DNA of 64,000 nucleotides from Alphaproteobacteria bacterium (GTDB lineage: Bacteria; Pseudomonadota; Gammaproteobacteria; Burkholderiales; Burkholderiaceae_C): positions 1 through 64,000 of the forward strand of contig JASGCM010000011.1 in the NCBI GenBank assembly GCA_030054175.1, written 5' to 3'. The translations under genes and the position numbers were made by a program. Numbering within the stretch: the stretch's first letter is position 1; each line of letters opens with the position of its first letter. The notes under the pieces are model-generated. The model did no database searches. It saw only the letters and a list, made by a program, of their open reading frames with translations, and was not told where the DNA came from. Shown piece after piece: positions 17,422-26,370 of this stretch.

Positions 17422-18813
17422 ATGTCCGGCGCACCCCGGAGTCGGCTTTTGTCCAAACCTTTGTCAGCCCTGTTCGATCGCATCTCTCTTTGGCCCCAGC
17501 GTTGGGCCGAGGTGCAGCTTCGCCACCCGCACCGGGTGATGGCGGCCATTGCCGGGCTGTTGATGGTGGGCGGCACAGCCTCTTACGCCGTGGCCACGTT
17601 GGGACCCGATGCCTCGCGCATGCCCACCACCGAATGGGTGCAATCTTTGCCCTTGCCAGACGGTCTGCAGCGCCAGTCTGACGCATTGCCCGACTGGCGT
17701 CTGTACCGCAGCGAACAAACCCGCAGCAACGACACTGCCGAATCTCTGTTGAATCGCTTGGGCATCCAAGATCCTGGTGCAGTTGAATTCATTCGCCAGT
17801 CGCCTTTGGCCCGCGCCCATTTGTTGGGCAAGGCCGGCCGCATGGCGCGCGCTGAAAGCGACCACCGTAACCAATTGCAGGAACTGAGCGTGCGTTGGAT
17901 CGCCGACGAAAAATCCGAGCGTTTTCAACGCTTGGTCTTGCAGCGCCGCAAGTCGGGCTGGGGCATCGAGTTGCAAACCGGGACGCTCAGCGCCACCACC
18001 CAGTTGGCTGGCGGCATTATCCAAAGTTCTTTGTTTACCGCCACCGATCAAGCCCGCATTCCCGACTCGATTGCCGTGCAGTTGGCCGACATTTTCTCGG
18101 GCGACATCGACTTTCACCGCAATCTGCGCAAAGGCGATCGCTTCTCGGTGGTCTACGAGACTTTGGAAGCCGACGGCGAGCCGATGCGCGCCGGCCGGGT
18201 TCTTTCAGCCGAATTCGTCAATAACAGCAAGACCCACAGCGCTGTTTGGTACAAAGAGCCTGGCCAGCCCAAAGGCGAGTACTACAGCCTGAACGGCCAA
18301 AGCCTGCGTCGCGCCTACCTGACCTCGCCGCTGGCGTTCTCGCGCGTCACTTCCGGCATGGGCATGCGGTTTCACCCCATCCACCAAACCTGGAAAGCCC
18401 ACACCGGCGTTGATTACGCCGCCCCTACCGGTACCCCGGTGCGCAGCGTGGGTGAGGGCGTGGTCGAGATGGCCGGCTGGAGCGGCGGTTATGGCAACAC
18501 CGTGGTTGTGCGCCATCGAAACGGCCACAGCACCCTGTACGCTCACTTGAGCAAGATCAATGTCCGCAAAGGTCAAAACATCTCGCAAGGCCAGGAGTTG
18601 GGCGCAGTGGGGGCCACCGGCACCGCCACCGGTCCGCATCTGCACTTTGAATTTCGCGTCAACGGCGTGCACCGTGATCCGCTCACGCTGGCCCGCCAAA
18701 GCGAATCGCGCCCCATCTCGGCGGCGGCCAAGTCCCAGTTTGATCAGCACGTGAAGCAAGCCCAAACCGATTTGGCCGCAGCCGCATCGGTGCAATTGCT
18801 GGCGGTTCAATAA
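17422..18813 (+). CDS. M23 family metallopeptidase, cell-wall endopeptidase
   Basis: Membrane-anchored periplasmic enzyme predicted to cut peptidoglycan cross-links, or to activate amidases if catalytically altered. An N-terminal helix is visible (VMAAIAGLLMVGGTASYAVATL). A middle linker-like region with an OapA-type look follows, then a C-terminal LytM domain with zinc ligands in HTGVDYAAPTGTP and GPHLHFEFRVNG. Both M23 His motifs are intact, so it is probably active. I take ATG 17422 (MSGAPRSR) as start, downstream of the promoter at 17346-17374. 463 residues. It precedes anmK by 7 bases, a sensible pairing for cell-wall turnover and recycling. Confidence 0.9.
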   Translation: MSGAPRSRLLSKPLSALFDRISLWPQRWAEVQLRHPHRVMAAIAGLLMVGGTASYAVATLGPDASRMPTTEWVQSLPLPDGLQRQSDALPDWRLYRSEQTRSNDTAESLLNRLGIQDPGAVEFIRQSPLARAHLLGKAGRMARAESDHRNQLQELSVRWIADEKSERFQRLVLQRRKSGWGIELQTGTLSATTQLAGGIIQSSLFTATDQARIPDSIAVQLADIFSGDIDFHRNLRKGDRFSVVYETLEADGEPMRAGRVLSAEFVNNSKTHSAVWYKEPGQPKGEYYSLNGQSLRRAYLTSPLAFSRVTSGMGMRFHPIHQTWKAHTGVDYAAPTGTPVRSVGEGVVEMAGWSGGYGNTVVVRHRNGHSTLYAHLSKINVRKGQNISQGQELGAVGATGTATGPHLHFEFRVNGVHRDPLTLARQSESRPISAAAKSQFDQHVKQAQTDLAAAASVQLLAVQ

Positions 18814-18820
18814 GCCTCTC

Positions 18821-19933
18821 ATGGGAGGGCTGTACATCGGCCTGATGTCGGGTACCTCGCTCGATGGGGTCGATGGCGTGTTGGCCGATTTCTCTGTGGA
18901 CACCGCGCCTCGCTGGCTGAGTCACACCCACATCCCATTTCCCGACGCCCTCCAACAGCAATTGCTGGCCCTGCATGCGCCATCCCACGATGAGTTGCAT
19001 CGCTCCCAATTGGCCGGCTTGGAACTGTCTCGCCTGTACGCCCGCGTGGTCCAGCAACTGATGCAAAACCATGACCTACAGCCCAACCAAATCAGCGCCA
19101 TCGGTGCGCACGGGCAAACCATCCGCCACCGCCCCGTGATCGACGGCGAGGTGGGTTACACCTTGCAACTGAACCAGCCTGCCTTACTTGCCGAGTTGAC
19201 CGGCATCCGAGTGGTGGCCGACTTTCGCAGCCGCGACATTGCCGCCGGTGGCCAAGGGGCGCCCTTGGTGCCGGCCTTTCACCAAGCTCTTTGGGCTCAA
19301 TCTGACCGAGCCGTGGCGGCGCTGAATCTGGGCGGAATCGCCAACCTCAGCCTCTTGCAACCTGACGCGGCACTGCTGGGCTTTGACTGCGGACCCGGCA
19401 ATATGTTGTTGGATGCGTGGCACCAACGCCACCGTGGCGGCGCTTACGATGACCAGGGGGCCTGGGCCGCCAGCGGTCAGTGCCAGCCAGCGCTGTTGGC
19501 CCACTTGCTGGGCGAGCCGTTTTTTTCCGCACCGCCCCCCAAAAGCACGGGGCGCGACCTGTTTCACTTGGGCTGGCTGGACAGCCAACTCCAAGCCCAC
19601 CCTGGCGTGTCCGCTGTCGATGTTCAAGCCACTTTGTTGGAACTGACTGCGCAAAGCTGCGCACAAGCCCTGTGGCGTCACATGCCCCAAGCGCAAGAGT
19701 TGGTGGTGTGTGGGGGTGGTGCCTTCAACACGGCGCTACTGCGGCGTCTGGTCCATTTGCTGCCGGAGTGCGAGGTGATCACCTCGGCCGCCAAGGGCCT
19801 GCACCCCTCCCAGGTCGAAGCCGCTGCCTTCGCCTGGCTGGCTCAACGCGCCGAGCAAGGCCTGTGCGCCAATGCGCCCAGCGTCACCGGCGCACGCGGT
19901 CCGCGCGTACTAGGGGCGATTTACCCGGCCTAA
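18821..19933 (+). CDS. anmK: Anhydro-N-acetylmuramic acid kinase
   Basis: Phosphorylates and opens 1,6-anhydro-MurNAc released by lytic transglycosylases, feeding it back to the cell-wall precursor pool. The N-terminus IGLMSGTSLDGVDGVLADF is diagnostic, and NLGGIANLSLL and FDCGPGNMLLD match the ATP-binding fold. 370 residues, normal length. It follows the M23 peptidase gene closely and is probably co-transcribed from the promoter at 17346. Convergent with erpA, with a hairpin between. Confidence 0.96.
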   Translation: MGGLYIGLMSGTSLDGVDGVLADFSVDTAPRWLSHTHIPFPDALQQQLLALHAPSHDELHRSQLAGLELSRLYARVVQQLMQNHDLQPNQISAIGAHGQTIRHRPVIDGEVGYTLQLNQPALLAELTGIRVVADFRSRDIAAGGQGAPLVPAFHQALWAQSDRAVAALNLGGIANLSLLQPDAALLGFDCGPGNMLLDAWHQRHRGGAYDDQGAWAASGQCQPALLAHLLGEPFFSAPPPKSTGRDLFHLGWLDSQLQAHPGVSAVDVQATLLELTAQSCAQALWRHMPQAQELVVCGGGAFNTALLRRLVHLLPECEVITSAAKGLHPSQVEAAAFAWLAQRAEQGLCANAPSVTGARGPRVLGAIYPA

Positions 19934-19970
19934 AAGAGAAAGCCCCCGCCGCCCGTGGCCGCGAGGGCTT
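19932..19970 (-). terminator. Intrinsic terminator downstream of erpA
   Basis: On the minus strand an AAGCCC to GGGCTT stem (arms at 19965-19970 and 19940-19945) is followed by TTCTCTTTT. It lies between the convergent anmK and erpA genes and could act for erpA. Confidence 0.6.
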
Positions 19971-19986
19971 GAACCGCTGGCCTGAA

Positions 19987-20355
19987 TCAGACCGAGAAAG
20001 ACGAGCCACAACCACAGGTGGTGGTGGCATTGGGGTTCTTGATGACGAACTGAGCACCCTGCAGGTCTTCTTTGTAATCGATCTCAGCACCCAAGAGGTA
20101 CTGGTAACTCATGGCGTCGATCAGCAAAGACACGCCATTCTTGGTCATGGTAGTGTCGTCTTCGTTCACCACCTCATCGAAGGTAAAACCATACTGGAAA
20201 CCCGAGCAGCCGCCGCCTTGCACAAAGACGCGCAGTTTCAGGTCAGGGTTGCCCTCTTCAGCGATCAGGTCAGCCACTTTGGCGGCCGCGCTGTCGGTGA
20301 ACACGATGGGTTCGGGCATGACTTCGGTGGTGACAGATTCGGCAACGGCGCTCAT
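19987..20355 (-). CDS. erpA: Iron-sulfur cluster insertion protein ErpA
   Basis: A-type carrier that delivers 4Fe-4S clusters to apoproteins. The three conserved cysteines are in [11 protein letters not shown] and TTCGCGSSF at the C-terminus. The acidic VNEDDT stretch and [14 protein letters not shown] are typical of ErpA rather than IscA. 122 residues. It lies downstream of rpsI, separated by a strong terminator, so it is probably transcribed separately. Confidence 0.95.
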   Translation of the reverse strand: MSAVAESVTTEVMPEPIVFTDSAAAKVADLIAEEGNPDLKLRVFVQGGGCSGFQYGFTFDEVVNEDDTTMTKNGVSLLIDAMSYQYLLGAEIDYKEDLQGAQFVIKNPNATTTCGCGSSFSV

Positions 20356-20423
20356 GTTCTTCTCCTGAGAGGTTTGGGTTCAATAGTAGCGTAAATAACT
20401 CAATTATGTTGCCGGTAGGGGCA

Positions 20424-20458
20424 AATGAAAAAGCCGCAAGGCTTTCGCCCTGCGGCTT
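20424..20458 (-). terminator. Strong intrinsic terminator downstream of rpsI
   Basis: Minus-strand hairpin with 12-base arms (20447-20458 and 20431-20442, AAGCCGCAGGGC against GCCTTGCGGCTT with one mismatch), a GAAA loop and then TTTCATTT. It ends the rplM-rpsI transcript. Confidence 0.85.
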
Positions 20459-20474
20459 GGGTGGTCGACCTGGA

Positions 20475-20867
20475 TCAGCGCTTGCTGAACTGCTTGCGAC
20501 GGCGAGCAGAGTGCAAACCAACCTTTTTACGCTCGACCTCACGGGCGTCACGGGTGACGAAGCCGGCTGTGGACAGCGCGGGCTTGAGGTTGGCGTCATA
20601 GTCGATCAGGGCGCGAGTGATGCCGTGGCGCACGGCGCCAGCTTGACCCGACTCACCGCCGCCGTGGACGTTGACCTGAATGTCAAAGGTTTCGACATGC
20701 TGGGTCAGCACCAGGGGTTGCTTGGCGATCATGATCGAGGTCTGACGGCCGAAGTACTCGGTGATGTCACGACCGTTGACGGTGATCTTGCCAGAGCCCT
20801 TTTTGATAAACACGCGGGCGACGCTGGATTTGCGACGGCCGGTGCCATTGTTCCAATCTCCAATCAT
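20475..20867 (-). CDS. rpsI: 30S ribosomal protein S9
   Basis: 130 residues beginning with the conserved [19 protein letters not shown] (in pieces [10 protein letters not shown] and RVFIKKGSG) and ending in the typical [17 protein letters not shown] tail, which reaches into the ribosomal P site. It follows rplM after 9 bases, the standard L13-S9 pair, and is bounded downstream by an intrinsic terminator at 20424-20458. Confidence 0.98.
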   Translation of the reverse strand: MIGDWNNGTGRRKSSVARVFIKKGSGKITVNGRDITEYFGRQTSIMIAKQPLVLTQHVETFDIQVNVHGGGESGQAGAVRHGITRALIDYDANLKPALSTAGFVTRDAREVERKKVGLHSARRRKQFSKR

Positions 20868-20876
20868 GGCGGCTCC

Positions 20877-21305
20877 TTAGATGTCCAGCACTTTGGGCTG
20901 TTGGGCGCTGTGCGGGTGCTCGGCACCGCCATAGACCTTCAGCTTTTTGATCATGGCGTAACCCAGGGGACCCTTGGGCAGCATGCCTTTGACCGCTTTT
21001 TCCAGCGCGCGGCCGGGGTGCTTGGCCTGCATGTCGCGGAAGTTGGTGCCATAAATGCCGCCGGGGAAGCCCGAATGGCGATAGTAGACCTTGTCAAGGG
21101 CCTTGTTGCCGGTGACGCGGATCTTGGAGGCGTTGATGACGACAATGAAGTCGCCGGTATCGACGTGAGGCGTGTAAATGGCCTTGTGTTTGCCGCGCAA
21201 ACGGAGTGCTGCTTCGCTGGCAACACGTCCGAGCACCTTGTCGGTGGCGTCAATCACAAACCACTCATGCTTCACATCAGCGGGTTTTGCGCTGAACGTG
21301 GACAT
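20877..21305 (-). CDS. rplM: 50S ribosomal protein L13
   Basis: 142 residues from ATG at 21303-21305 ([15 protein letters not shown]), identical in length to the E. coli protein. It shows the conserved [33 protein letters not shown] and [10 protein letters not shown] stretches. An upstream in-frame extension to 21548 is leader sequence and not part of the protein. First gene of the rplM-rpsI operon; its promoter must lie in 21306-21658. Confidence 0.98.
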   Translation of the reverse strand: MSTFSAKPADVKHEWFVIDATDKVLGRVASEAALRLRGKHKAIYTPHVDTGDFIVVINASKIRVTGNKALDKVYYRHSGFPGGIYGTNFRDMQAKHPGRALEKAVKGMLPKGPLGYAMIKKLKVYGGAEHPHSAQQPKVLDI

Positions 21306-21658
21306 GGAATATTTCCTGAAGTGGGTTGTTCGGGCCCTTTTCCGCGGTCGGCCTTCCTCTGTTCGGGAAGCTCTTAGGCGGTGTTGAAATCTTCGCCGCG
21401 GGGCCCATGAAAACGCTGCGAAGTCCGCTAGTGTAACCGATTTGACCCATTTTGGCCAGAACGCCGCCCTCATGCACTGGTCTGAGAACGGGTTTGACCC
21501 AGGTGCGGTTGACTTAGACAACACGCACCAGCAGGCTGGGTGTCGCACTTCGATGGCAAGCCGCTGAACTCATGGCTACACGACTACACGATCGAGAAGT
21601 GCAGAAATTGGGGTCACAGAAATTGGGGTCAGACCCCAATTTCTGTCTATCATGGGGT
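21306..21658. other. Intergenic region between rplM and rlmJ (leader, promoter and repeat)
   Basis: 353 bases without a credible gene. On the minus strand a TACACT box (21433-21438) is a possible -10 for rplM-rpsI, but I cannot name a convincing -35. The next 120 or so bases toward rplM would be its untranslated leader. The rlmJ-proximal end holds the palindromic repeat at 21602-21645, only 13 bases from the rlmJ start codon. Confidence 0.5.
21602..21645. repeat. Dispersed palindrome, long copy with a tandemly duplicated arm
   Basis: The unit CAGAAATTGGGGTCA occurs twice in direct tandem (21602-21616 and 21617-21631), and the second copy forms a perfect palindrome with 14-base arms (CAGAAATTGGGGTC, central A, GACCCCAATTTCTG) ending at 21645. 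It shares its core with the copy at 15114-15139. It sits just ahead of the rlmJ start codon and may affect its translation. Confidence 0.75.
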
Positions 21659-22564
21659 ATGTTCAGTTACCGCCATGCCTACCACGCCGGCAACCACGCC
21701 GATGTGCTCAAACACGCCACCCTGATCGGAGTCTTGCGCCACCTGACCGACAAACCAGTGCCGCTCATGGTGGTGGACACGCACGCCGGGGCGGGCCTGT
21801 ATCGACTCGACAGCGATGCCGCGCACACCAGCGGTGAGATGCTGGAAGGCGTGCAGCGCTTGCGTGAACGGTTGGATGCGCTGACATGCCCGCCCAGCCC
21901 CTTGTTGGCCGACTACTTGTCCGTGCTGGATCATTTTCAAAAGGCCGCTGGCGAAACCGCTTATCCCGGATCTCCATTCATAAGCAAACACTTACTTCGA
22001 GATGAAGATAAGCTCAAGCTCTTTGAGCTGCACCCGACCGACGCCCGCTTACTGGAACAGCATGTGAAGCAACTGAACGCCCATCGCCAGGTGGCCGTGT
22101 TGCGTGAAGATGGTTTTGAGCACAGCAAAAAATTCCTGCCGCCCCCCAGCCGCAGAGGACTGGTGCTGATGGATCCCAGCTACGAATTGAAGACCGATTA
22201 CGCTCGCGTCATCGACACCTTGAAGGACCATCTCAAGCGCTTTGCAACCGGCACCTACATGATTTGGTTCCCCGTCATCGCACGCCCCGAATCGCAAGAC
22301 CTGCCACGCCGACTGAAAAACGTGGCTCAACAGGCGGGCAAAGATTGGCTGTTGGCGACCATGCGGGTGCGTTCGGGTCAGGCCCCGCGCGCGGCGGCCA
22401 CCGTCCCGGGTCAAAGCCAGGCGCGCCCGGGCTTGGTCGCCAGCGGGGTGTTTTTGGTCAATCCGCCCTACACCTTGAAAACCGCCCTGAAGGACACTTT
22501 GCCTCAGATGGTCGAGGCCCTGGGCCAGGACAAGCAGTCAGGGTTTTCTCTAGAGCACAATTAA
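21659..22564 (+). CDS. rlmJ: 23S rRNA (adenine(2030)-N6)-methyltransferase RlmJ
   Basis: SAM-dependent enzyme methylating A2030 of 23S rRNA. The start [20 protein letters not shown] is the family N-terminus, which fixes the ATG at 21659; an upstream frame extension translates the repeat and is not real. The SAM motif is [11 protein letters not shown] and the catalytic motif DPSYELK (a DPPY variant) lies in [15 protein letters not shown]. 301 residues, slightly longer than usual. It ends 52 bases before paaA, so paa transcription may partly read through from it. Confidence 0.93.
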   Translation: MFSYRHAYHAGNHADVLKHATLIGVLRHLTDKPVPLMVVDTHAGAGLYRLDSDAAHTSGEMLEGVQRLRERLDALTCPPSPLLADYLSVLDHFQKAAGETAYPGSPFISKHLLRDEDKLKLFELHPTDARLLEQHVKQLNAHRQVAVLREDGFEHSKKFLPPPSRRGLVLMDPSYELKTDYARVIDTLKDHLKRFATGTYMIWFPVIARPESQDLPRRLKNVAQQAGKDWLLATMRVRSGQAPRAAATVPGQSQARPGLVASGVFLVNPPYTLKTALKDTLPQMVEALGQDKQSGFSLEHN

Positions 22565-22594
22565 CCAACCAATCGGTCGGCTAATTGGTATGAT
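22565..22594 (+). promoter_or_regulatory. paaA promoter with TetR-type operator
   Basis: An imperfect dyad CCAACCAATCGGTCGG (22565-22580, 12 of 16 positions symmetric) lies directly upstream of a TATGAT box (22589-22594). It occupies the place where the -35 hexamer would be, an arrangement typical of repression. A PaaR-type TetR repressor relieved by phenylacetyl-CoA is the expected ligand-sensing binder in this group. Confidence 0.6.
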
Positions 22595-22616
22595 GTGGTC
22601 TTCCACAGGAGGCAAC

Positions 22617-23630
22617 ATGTACACCCAAGCCATGGATCTGCCCGGTCAGCCGGAAGGCAAGGCCCCAACGATTGCGCATTCACTTGAAGCGGACCCGAAA
22701 CTGGCCCGCTTCGATGCGGCCATCGACGCCGATGGCCGCATCGAGCCTCAAGACTGGATGCCCGACAACTACCGCAAGACGCTGGTGCGCCAGATCAGCC
22801 AGCACGCGCACAGCGAGATCGTGGGCATGCTGCCCGAGGGCAACTGGATCAGCCGCGCGCCCAGCCTGAAGCGCAAAGCGATTTTGATTGCCAAGGTGCA
22901 AGACGAGGGCGGGCACGGCCTGTACCTGTACAGCGCCGCCGAGACCCTGGGCACCAGCCGCGACGAGATGATCGCCGCACTGCACTCGGGCAAGGCGAAA
23001 TACAGCTCGATCTTCAACTACCCGACGCTGAGCTGGGCCGATGTCGGCGTGATCGGCTGGCTGGTTGATGGCGCCGCGATCATGAACCAGATCCCGCTGT
23101 GCCGTTGCTCGTATGGCCCGTATGCGCGAGCCATGGTGCGGGTGTGCAAGGAAGAATCGTTCCATCAGCGACAGGGCTATGAATCGTTGTTGACCCTCAT
23201 GAAGGGCACGCCCGAGCAACGCGACATGGTGCAAGACGCGGTCAACCGCTGGTGGTGGAAGTGCCTGGCCATGTTTGGTCCGCCCGACGCCGACAGCCCC
23301 AACAGCGCCCAAGGCATGCGCTGGGGCATCAAGCGCATCAGCAACGATGATCTGCGACAAAAATTTGTCGACGCCACCGTGCCCCAAGCGCAGTTGCTGG
23401 GCGTGACGCTCCCCGACCCCGACCTGAAGTGGAACGAAACCCGTGGGCACTACGACTACGGCGCCATCGACTGGAAAGAATTTTGGCAAACCGTGAATGG
23501 CAATGGCCCCTGCAACCGCGAACGGCTGGGCACCCGCGTCCATGCCTGGGAGCAAGGCGCTTGGGTGCGGGAAGCGGCCCAGGCCCACGCCCAGAAACAA
23601 CGTCAACGCGCCATGAAGGAGGCCGCATGA
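22617..23630 (+). CDS. paaA: 1,2-phenylacetyl-CoA epoxidase, catalytic subunit A
   Basis: Di-iron monooxygenase subunit that epoxidises the ring of phenylacetyl-CoA. The ferritin-like fold shows carboxylate/His ligands in the stretches [13 protein letters not shown] and [16 protein letters not shown] choose ATG 22617 because AGGAGG lies at 22607-22612; an upstream ATG at 22590 is inside the -10 box. 337 residues. First gene of paaABCDE; its stop codon overlaps the paaB start (ATGA). Confidence 0.97.
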   Translation: MYTQAMDLPGQPEGKAPTIAHSLEADPKLARFDAAIDADGRIEPQDWMPDNYRKTLVRQISQHAHSEIVGMLPEGNWISRAPSLKRKAILIAKVQDEGGHGLYLYSAAETLGTSRDEMIAALHSGKAKYSSIFNYPTLSWADVGVIGWLVDGAAIMNQIPLCRCSYGPYARAMVRVCKEESFHQRQGYESLLTLMKGTPEQRDMVQDAVNRWWWKCLAMFGPPDADSPNSAQGMRWGIKRISNDDLRQKFVDATVPQAQLLGVTLPDPDLKWNETRGHYDYGAIDWKEFWQTVNGNGPCNRERLGTRVHAWEQGAWVREAAQAHAQKQRQRAMKEAA

Positions 23631-23941
23631 GCCAAACACCGACCCCGTCCGCACAAGCATTGAGTGCATGGCCCTTGTGGGAAGTCTTCGTGCGCAGCAA
23701 GCAGGGCCTGGAGCACAAGCATTGCGGCAGTTTGCACGCAAGCGACGCCCAACACGCCCTGCAAATGGCGCGCGATGTCTACACCCGCCGCCAGGAAGGC
23801 GTGAGCATTTGGGTCGTGCCCTCAGCGTCCATCGTGGCCAGCGCGCCGCAAGACAAAGGCGTGTTGTTTGACCCTGCCGCCGACAAGATCTACCGCCACC
23901 CCACCTTCTACAGCATCCCCGACGAAGTCGGTCACATGTGA
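23627..23941 (+). CDS. paaB: 1,2-phenylacetyl-CoA epoxidase subunit B
   Basis: Small subunit of 104 residues bridging the PaaAC core. The sequence [24 protein letters not shown] is characteristic of PaaB. The ATG at 23627 overlaps the paaA stop by four bases, pointing to translational coupling. The stop codon overlaps the start of paaC by one base. No catalytic residues are expected. Confidence 0.96.
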   Translation: MSQTPTPSAQALSAWPLWEVFVRSKQGLEHKHCGSLHASDAQHALQMARDVYTRRQEGVSIWVVPSASIVASAPQDKGVLFDPAADKIYRHPTFYSIPDEVGHM

Positions 23942-24723
23942 TGGATGCCCACACCGAATACCTGCTGCACCTGGCCGACAACGCCCTGGTGCTGGGTCAG
24001 CGCAATGCCGAGTGGTGTGGCCACGGGCCCGTGCTGGAAGAAGACATCGCCATGGCCAATATCAGCCTGGATCTGATCGGCCAAGCCCGCTTGTTGTACC
24101 AATATGCGGCAACCCGCATCGGTGGCGATTGCGATGAAAACCGCTTGGCCTACTTCCGAGATGCCCCGCAATTTCGCAATCTCACCTTGCTCGAATTGCC
24201 CCACAGCCCCGGTCTGATGCCCGGCGGCGTGGGCGAACGCGACTATGGCGTCACCATAGCCCGCAACTTCTTGTACAGCGCTCTGATGGGTCCGCTGTGG
24301 AACGCCCTGTGCGCCAGCAGTGACTCGACCTTGGCTGGCATCGCCGCCAAGTCGCTCAAGGAAACGCAATACCATCTGCGTCACTCCCACGACTGGCTGG
24401 TGCGTTTTGGAGACGGCACCGAAGAGTCACACCGCCGCGCGCAAAGTGCGCTCGACTACCTTTTTCCCTTCACGCAAGAGTTTTGGGTTGAGGTGCCTTT
24501 TGAAGCGCAAGCTCGCCAAAGCGGAATCACCATCGAGTTGATCAGCCTGCAAGCCACATGGGATGCGCAAGTCGACGACACACTGACTCAGGCTCATCTG
24601 CGCCGCCCCCCCAGTGACGGACATGTATCTACCGGTAAACAGGGCGTGCACTCCGAACACCTGAGTTATTTGTTGGGCGAGATGCAGTCTCTGGCGCGTG
24701 CGCACCCCGGTGCCACTTGGTGA
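23941..24723 (+). CDS. paaC: 1,2-phenylacetyl-CoA epoxidase subunit C
   Basis: Structural partner of PaaA with a ferritin-like fold but no functional di-iron centre in known homologues. 260 residues from ATG 23941 (a GTG three bases earlier is an alternative). It contains ADNALVLGQRNAEWCGHGP and the helix SLKETQYHLRHSHDWLVRFGDG. Overlaps paaB by one base and runs into paaD with one base between its stop codon and the next ATG. Confidence 0.96.
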   Translation: MDAHTEYLLHLADNALVLGQRNAEWCGHGPVLEEDIAMANISLDLIGQARLLYQYAATRIGGDCDENRLAYFRDAPQFRNLTLLELPHSPGLMPGGVGERDYGVTIARNFLYSALMGPLWNALCASSDSTLAGIAAKSLKETQYHLRHSHDWLVRFGDGTEESHRRAQSALDYLFPFTQEFWVEVPFEAQARQSGITIELISLQATWDAQVDDTLTQAHLRRPPSDGHVSTGKQGVHSEHLSYLLGEMQSLARAHPGATW

Positions 24724-24724
24724 C

Positions 24725-25249
24725 ATGAGCGAGCCCTGCGATACCTTGACACCCAACACCGAACAGGTGTGGGACTGGCTGTCGGTACTCACCGACCCGG
24801 AAATTCCGGTCGTGACTCTGAAAGAAATGGGCATCTTGCGCGCGATCCAAATCCAGCCCGATCGGGTGGTCGTGACCATCACTCCGACCTACAGCGGTTG
24901 TCCGGCCATGTCGCAAATTGAAGACGACATACGCACCACCCTGGCCGCGCATGGCCATCGCGCCGAGATCATCACCCGACTGGCCCCGGCCTGGAGCACC
25001 GACTGGATGGATGCCGTTACCCATCGGAAATTGCGTGAGTACGGCATTGCGCCACCCACCGGCCTGGCGCCGATCTCGACGCACGCCACGGTGCGCGTGA
25101 CGCACTGGCAAGCCCAAGCCTCGGTGCCTTGCCCGCTCTGCGGCTCGGACCAAACCACCGAGACTTCCTACTTCGGCTCAACCGCCTGCAAGGCGCTGTA
25201 CAAGTGCCTGAGCTGCTTAGAGCCGTTTGACTATTTCAAGCCCCACTGA
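24725..25249 (+). CDS. paaD: Phenylacetate degradation protein PaaD (iron-sulfur assembly type)
   Basis: Accessory protein thought to mature the iron-sulfur or di-iron cofactors of the epoxidase system. The N-terminal DUF59/MIP18-like domain shows LTDPEIPVVTLKEMGILRA and TPTYSGCPAM. The C-terminus carries a Cys-rich zinc-ribbon-like element (CPLCGSD ... CKALYKCLSCLEPF). 174 residues from ATG 24725; a start at 24698 inside paaC is less likely. Confidence 0.95.
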   Translation: MSEPCDTLTPNTEQVWDWLSVLTDPEIPVVTLKEMGILRAIQIQPDRVVVTITPTYSGCPAMSQIEDDIRTTLAAHGHRAEIITRLAPAWSTDWMDAVTHRKLREYGIAPPTGLAPISTHATVRVTHWQAQASVPCPLCGSDQTTETSYFGSTACKALYKCLSCLEPFDYFKPH

Positions 25250-25264
25250 GCAAGGACACATGGC

Positions 25265-26347
25265 ATGAGCGCGCCCACATTTCATGAGCTGGCCGTGGTG
25301 GCCGTTGACCCTGAAGCAGCACAATCGGTGGCCATCACTCTGGCGGTGCCCGAATCTCTGCGTGCGGTATTTGCATTCGAGCCTGGACAATTCATCACCT
25401 TGCGCGCCAAGATCAATGGCCAAGACGTTCGGCGCAATTATTCGCTGTGCTCGACACCCATTCAGTTCGAGCGCAATCACACCCTACAAGTGGGCGTACG
25501 CGCCGTGGAGGGCGGCTTGATGTCGACGTGGCTGCAAGGGCTGCGCCCCGGTCAATCGCTGCAAGTCGCGCCACCCGAGGGCTGCTTTGTCATCCGTCGC
25601 CGTCGCGCCCTGCATCGTGTCGGCTTTGCCGCCGGCTCAGGCATCACACCCATCTTGTCGGTCTTGACTCATACGCTGGAGTCCAGCCCTCAGGCCAAGT
25701 TCACCCTGGTCTATGGCAACCGCCGCACGGACAGCGTGATGTTCAACGAAGCCCTGCAAGACCTGAAAGACCGCTTCCCCGACCGACTCACGCTGGTGCA
25801 CATATTGTCGCGCCAAGCGCAAGAAGTGCCTTTGCTGGAAGGGCGCATCGACGCTGAGAAAGTGCGCGCCTTGATGGATGTGTTCTTGCCGGTCAAGAGC
25901 ATGGATGAAGTGTTCATTTGCGGCCCTGAAGCCATGATCGAAGCCACCGAGACCAGTCTGTTGGCCGCCGGCGTCCCTGCCGACCGGGTACACACCGAGC
26001 GCTTTGCCAGCGCCGGCAGTGCGCCTGCACCGGTGCGCGTCAGACGCGCGGGTGAAGAGCCCGCGCTGGGCATCAAATTGAGCGTGATTGCCGATGGCAA
26101 GCGCCATGAGCTGCGCATGAGCGAAGAGCAGCGCATTTTGGATGTTGCGCTCGAGGCCGGTCTGGATTTGCCGTACTCGTGCAAAGGCGGTGTTTGCTGC
26201 ACCTGCCGCGCCAAACTGATGAGCGGCGAAGTTCGCATGGATAAAAACTTCACGTTGGAAAACGACGAAGTCCGCCAGGGTTTTGTGCTGAGCTGTCAGG
26301 CCCGCCCCACCACCACCGAGGTGGTGGTGAGCTTTGACGAACGCTGA
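25265..26347 (+). CDS. paaE: 1,2-phenylacetyl-CoA epoxidase reductase subunit E
   Basis: Delivers electrons from NADPH to PaaA through FAD and a plant-type 2Fe-2S centre. The FAD-binding motif is RRNYSLCS, the NAD(P) part includes GSGITPILSVL and FICGPEAMI, and the ferredoxin cysteines are CKGGVCCTC with a distal one in LSCQA (residues about 305-343). 360 residues. Last gene of the operon. The ring-opening and beta-oxidation genes (paaZ, paaG, paaF, paaH, paaJ, paaK) are not in this cluster. Confidence 0.97.
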   Translation: MSAPTFHELAVVAVDPEAAQSVAITLAVPESLRAVFAFEPGQFITLRAKINGQDVRRNYSLCSTPIQFERNHTLQVGVRAVEGGLMSTWLQGLRPGQSLQVAPPEGCFVIRRRRALHRVGFAAGSGITPILSVLTHTLESSPQAKFTLVYGNRRTDSVMFNEALQDLKDRFPDRLTLVHILSRQAQEVPLLEGRIDAEKVRALMDVFLPVKSMDEVFICGPEAMIEATETSLLAAGVPADRVHTERFASAGSAPAPVRVRRAGEEPALGIKLSVIADGKRHELRMSEEQRILDVALEAGLDLPYSCKGGVCCTCRAKLMSGEVRMDKNFTLENDEVRQGFVLSCQARPTTTEVVVSFDER

Positions 26348-26370
26348 TCAACCGCTTTTACCGGCAGTCT

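Noticed and set aside
22680-23981. 433-codon minus-strand frame opposite paaA and paaB
   Set aside because: Antisense shadow of a conserved operon, rich in Arg, Cys and His with no domain look.
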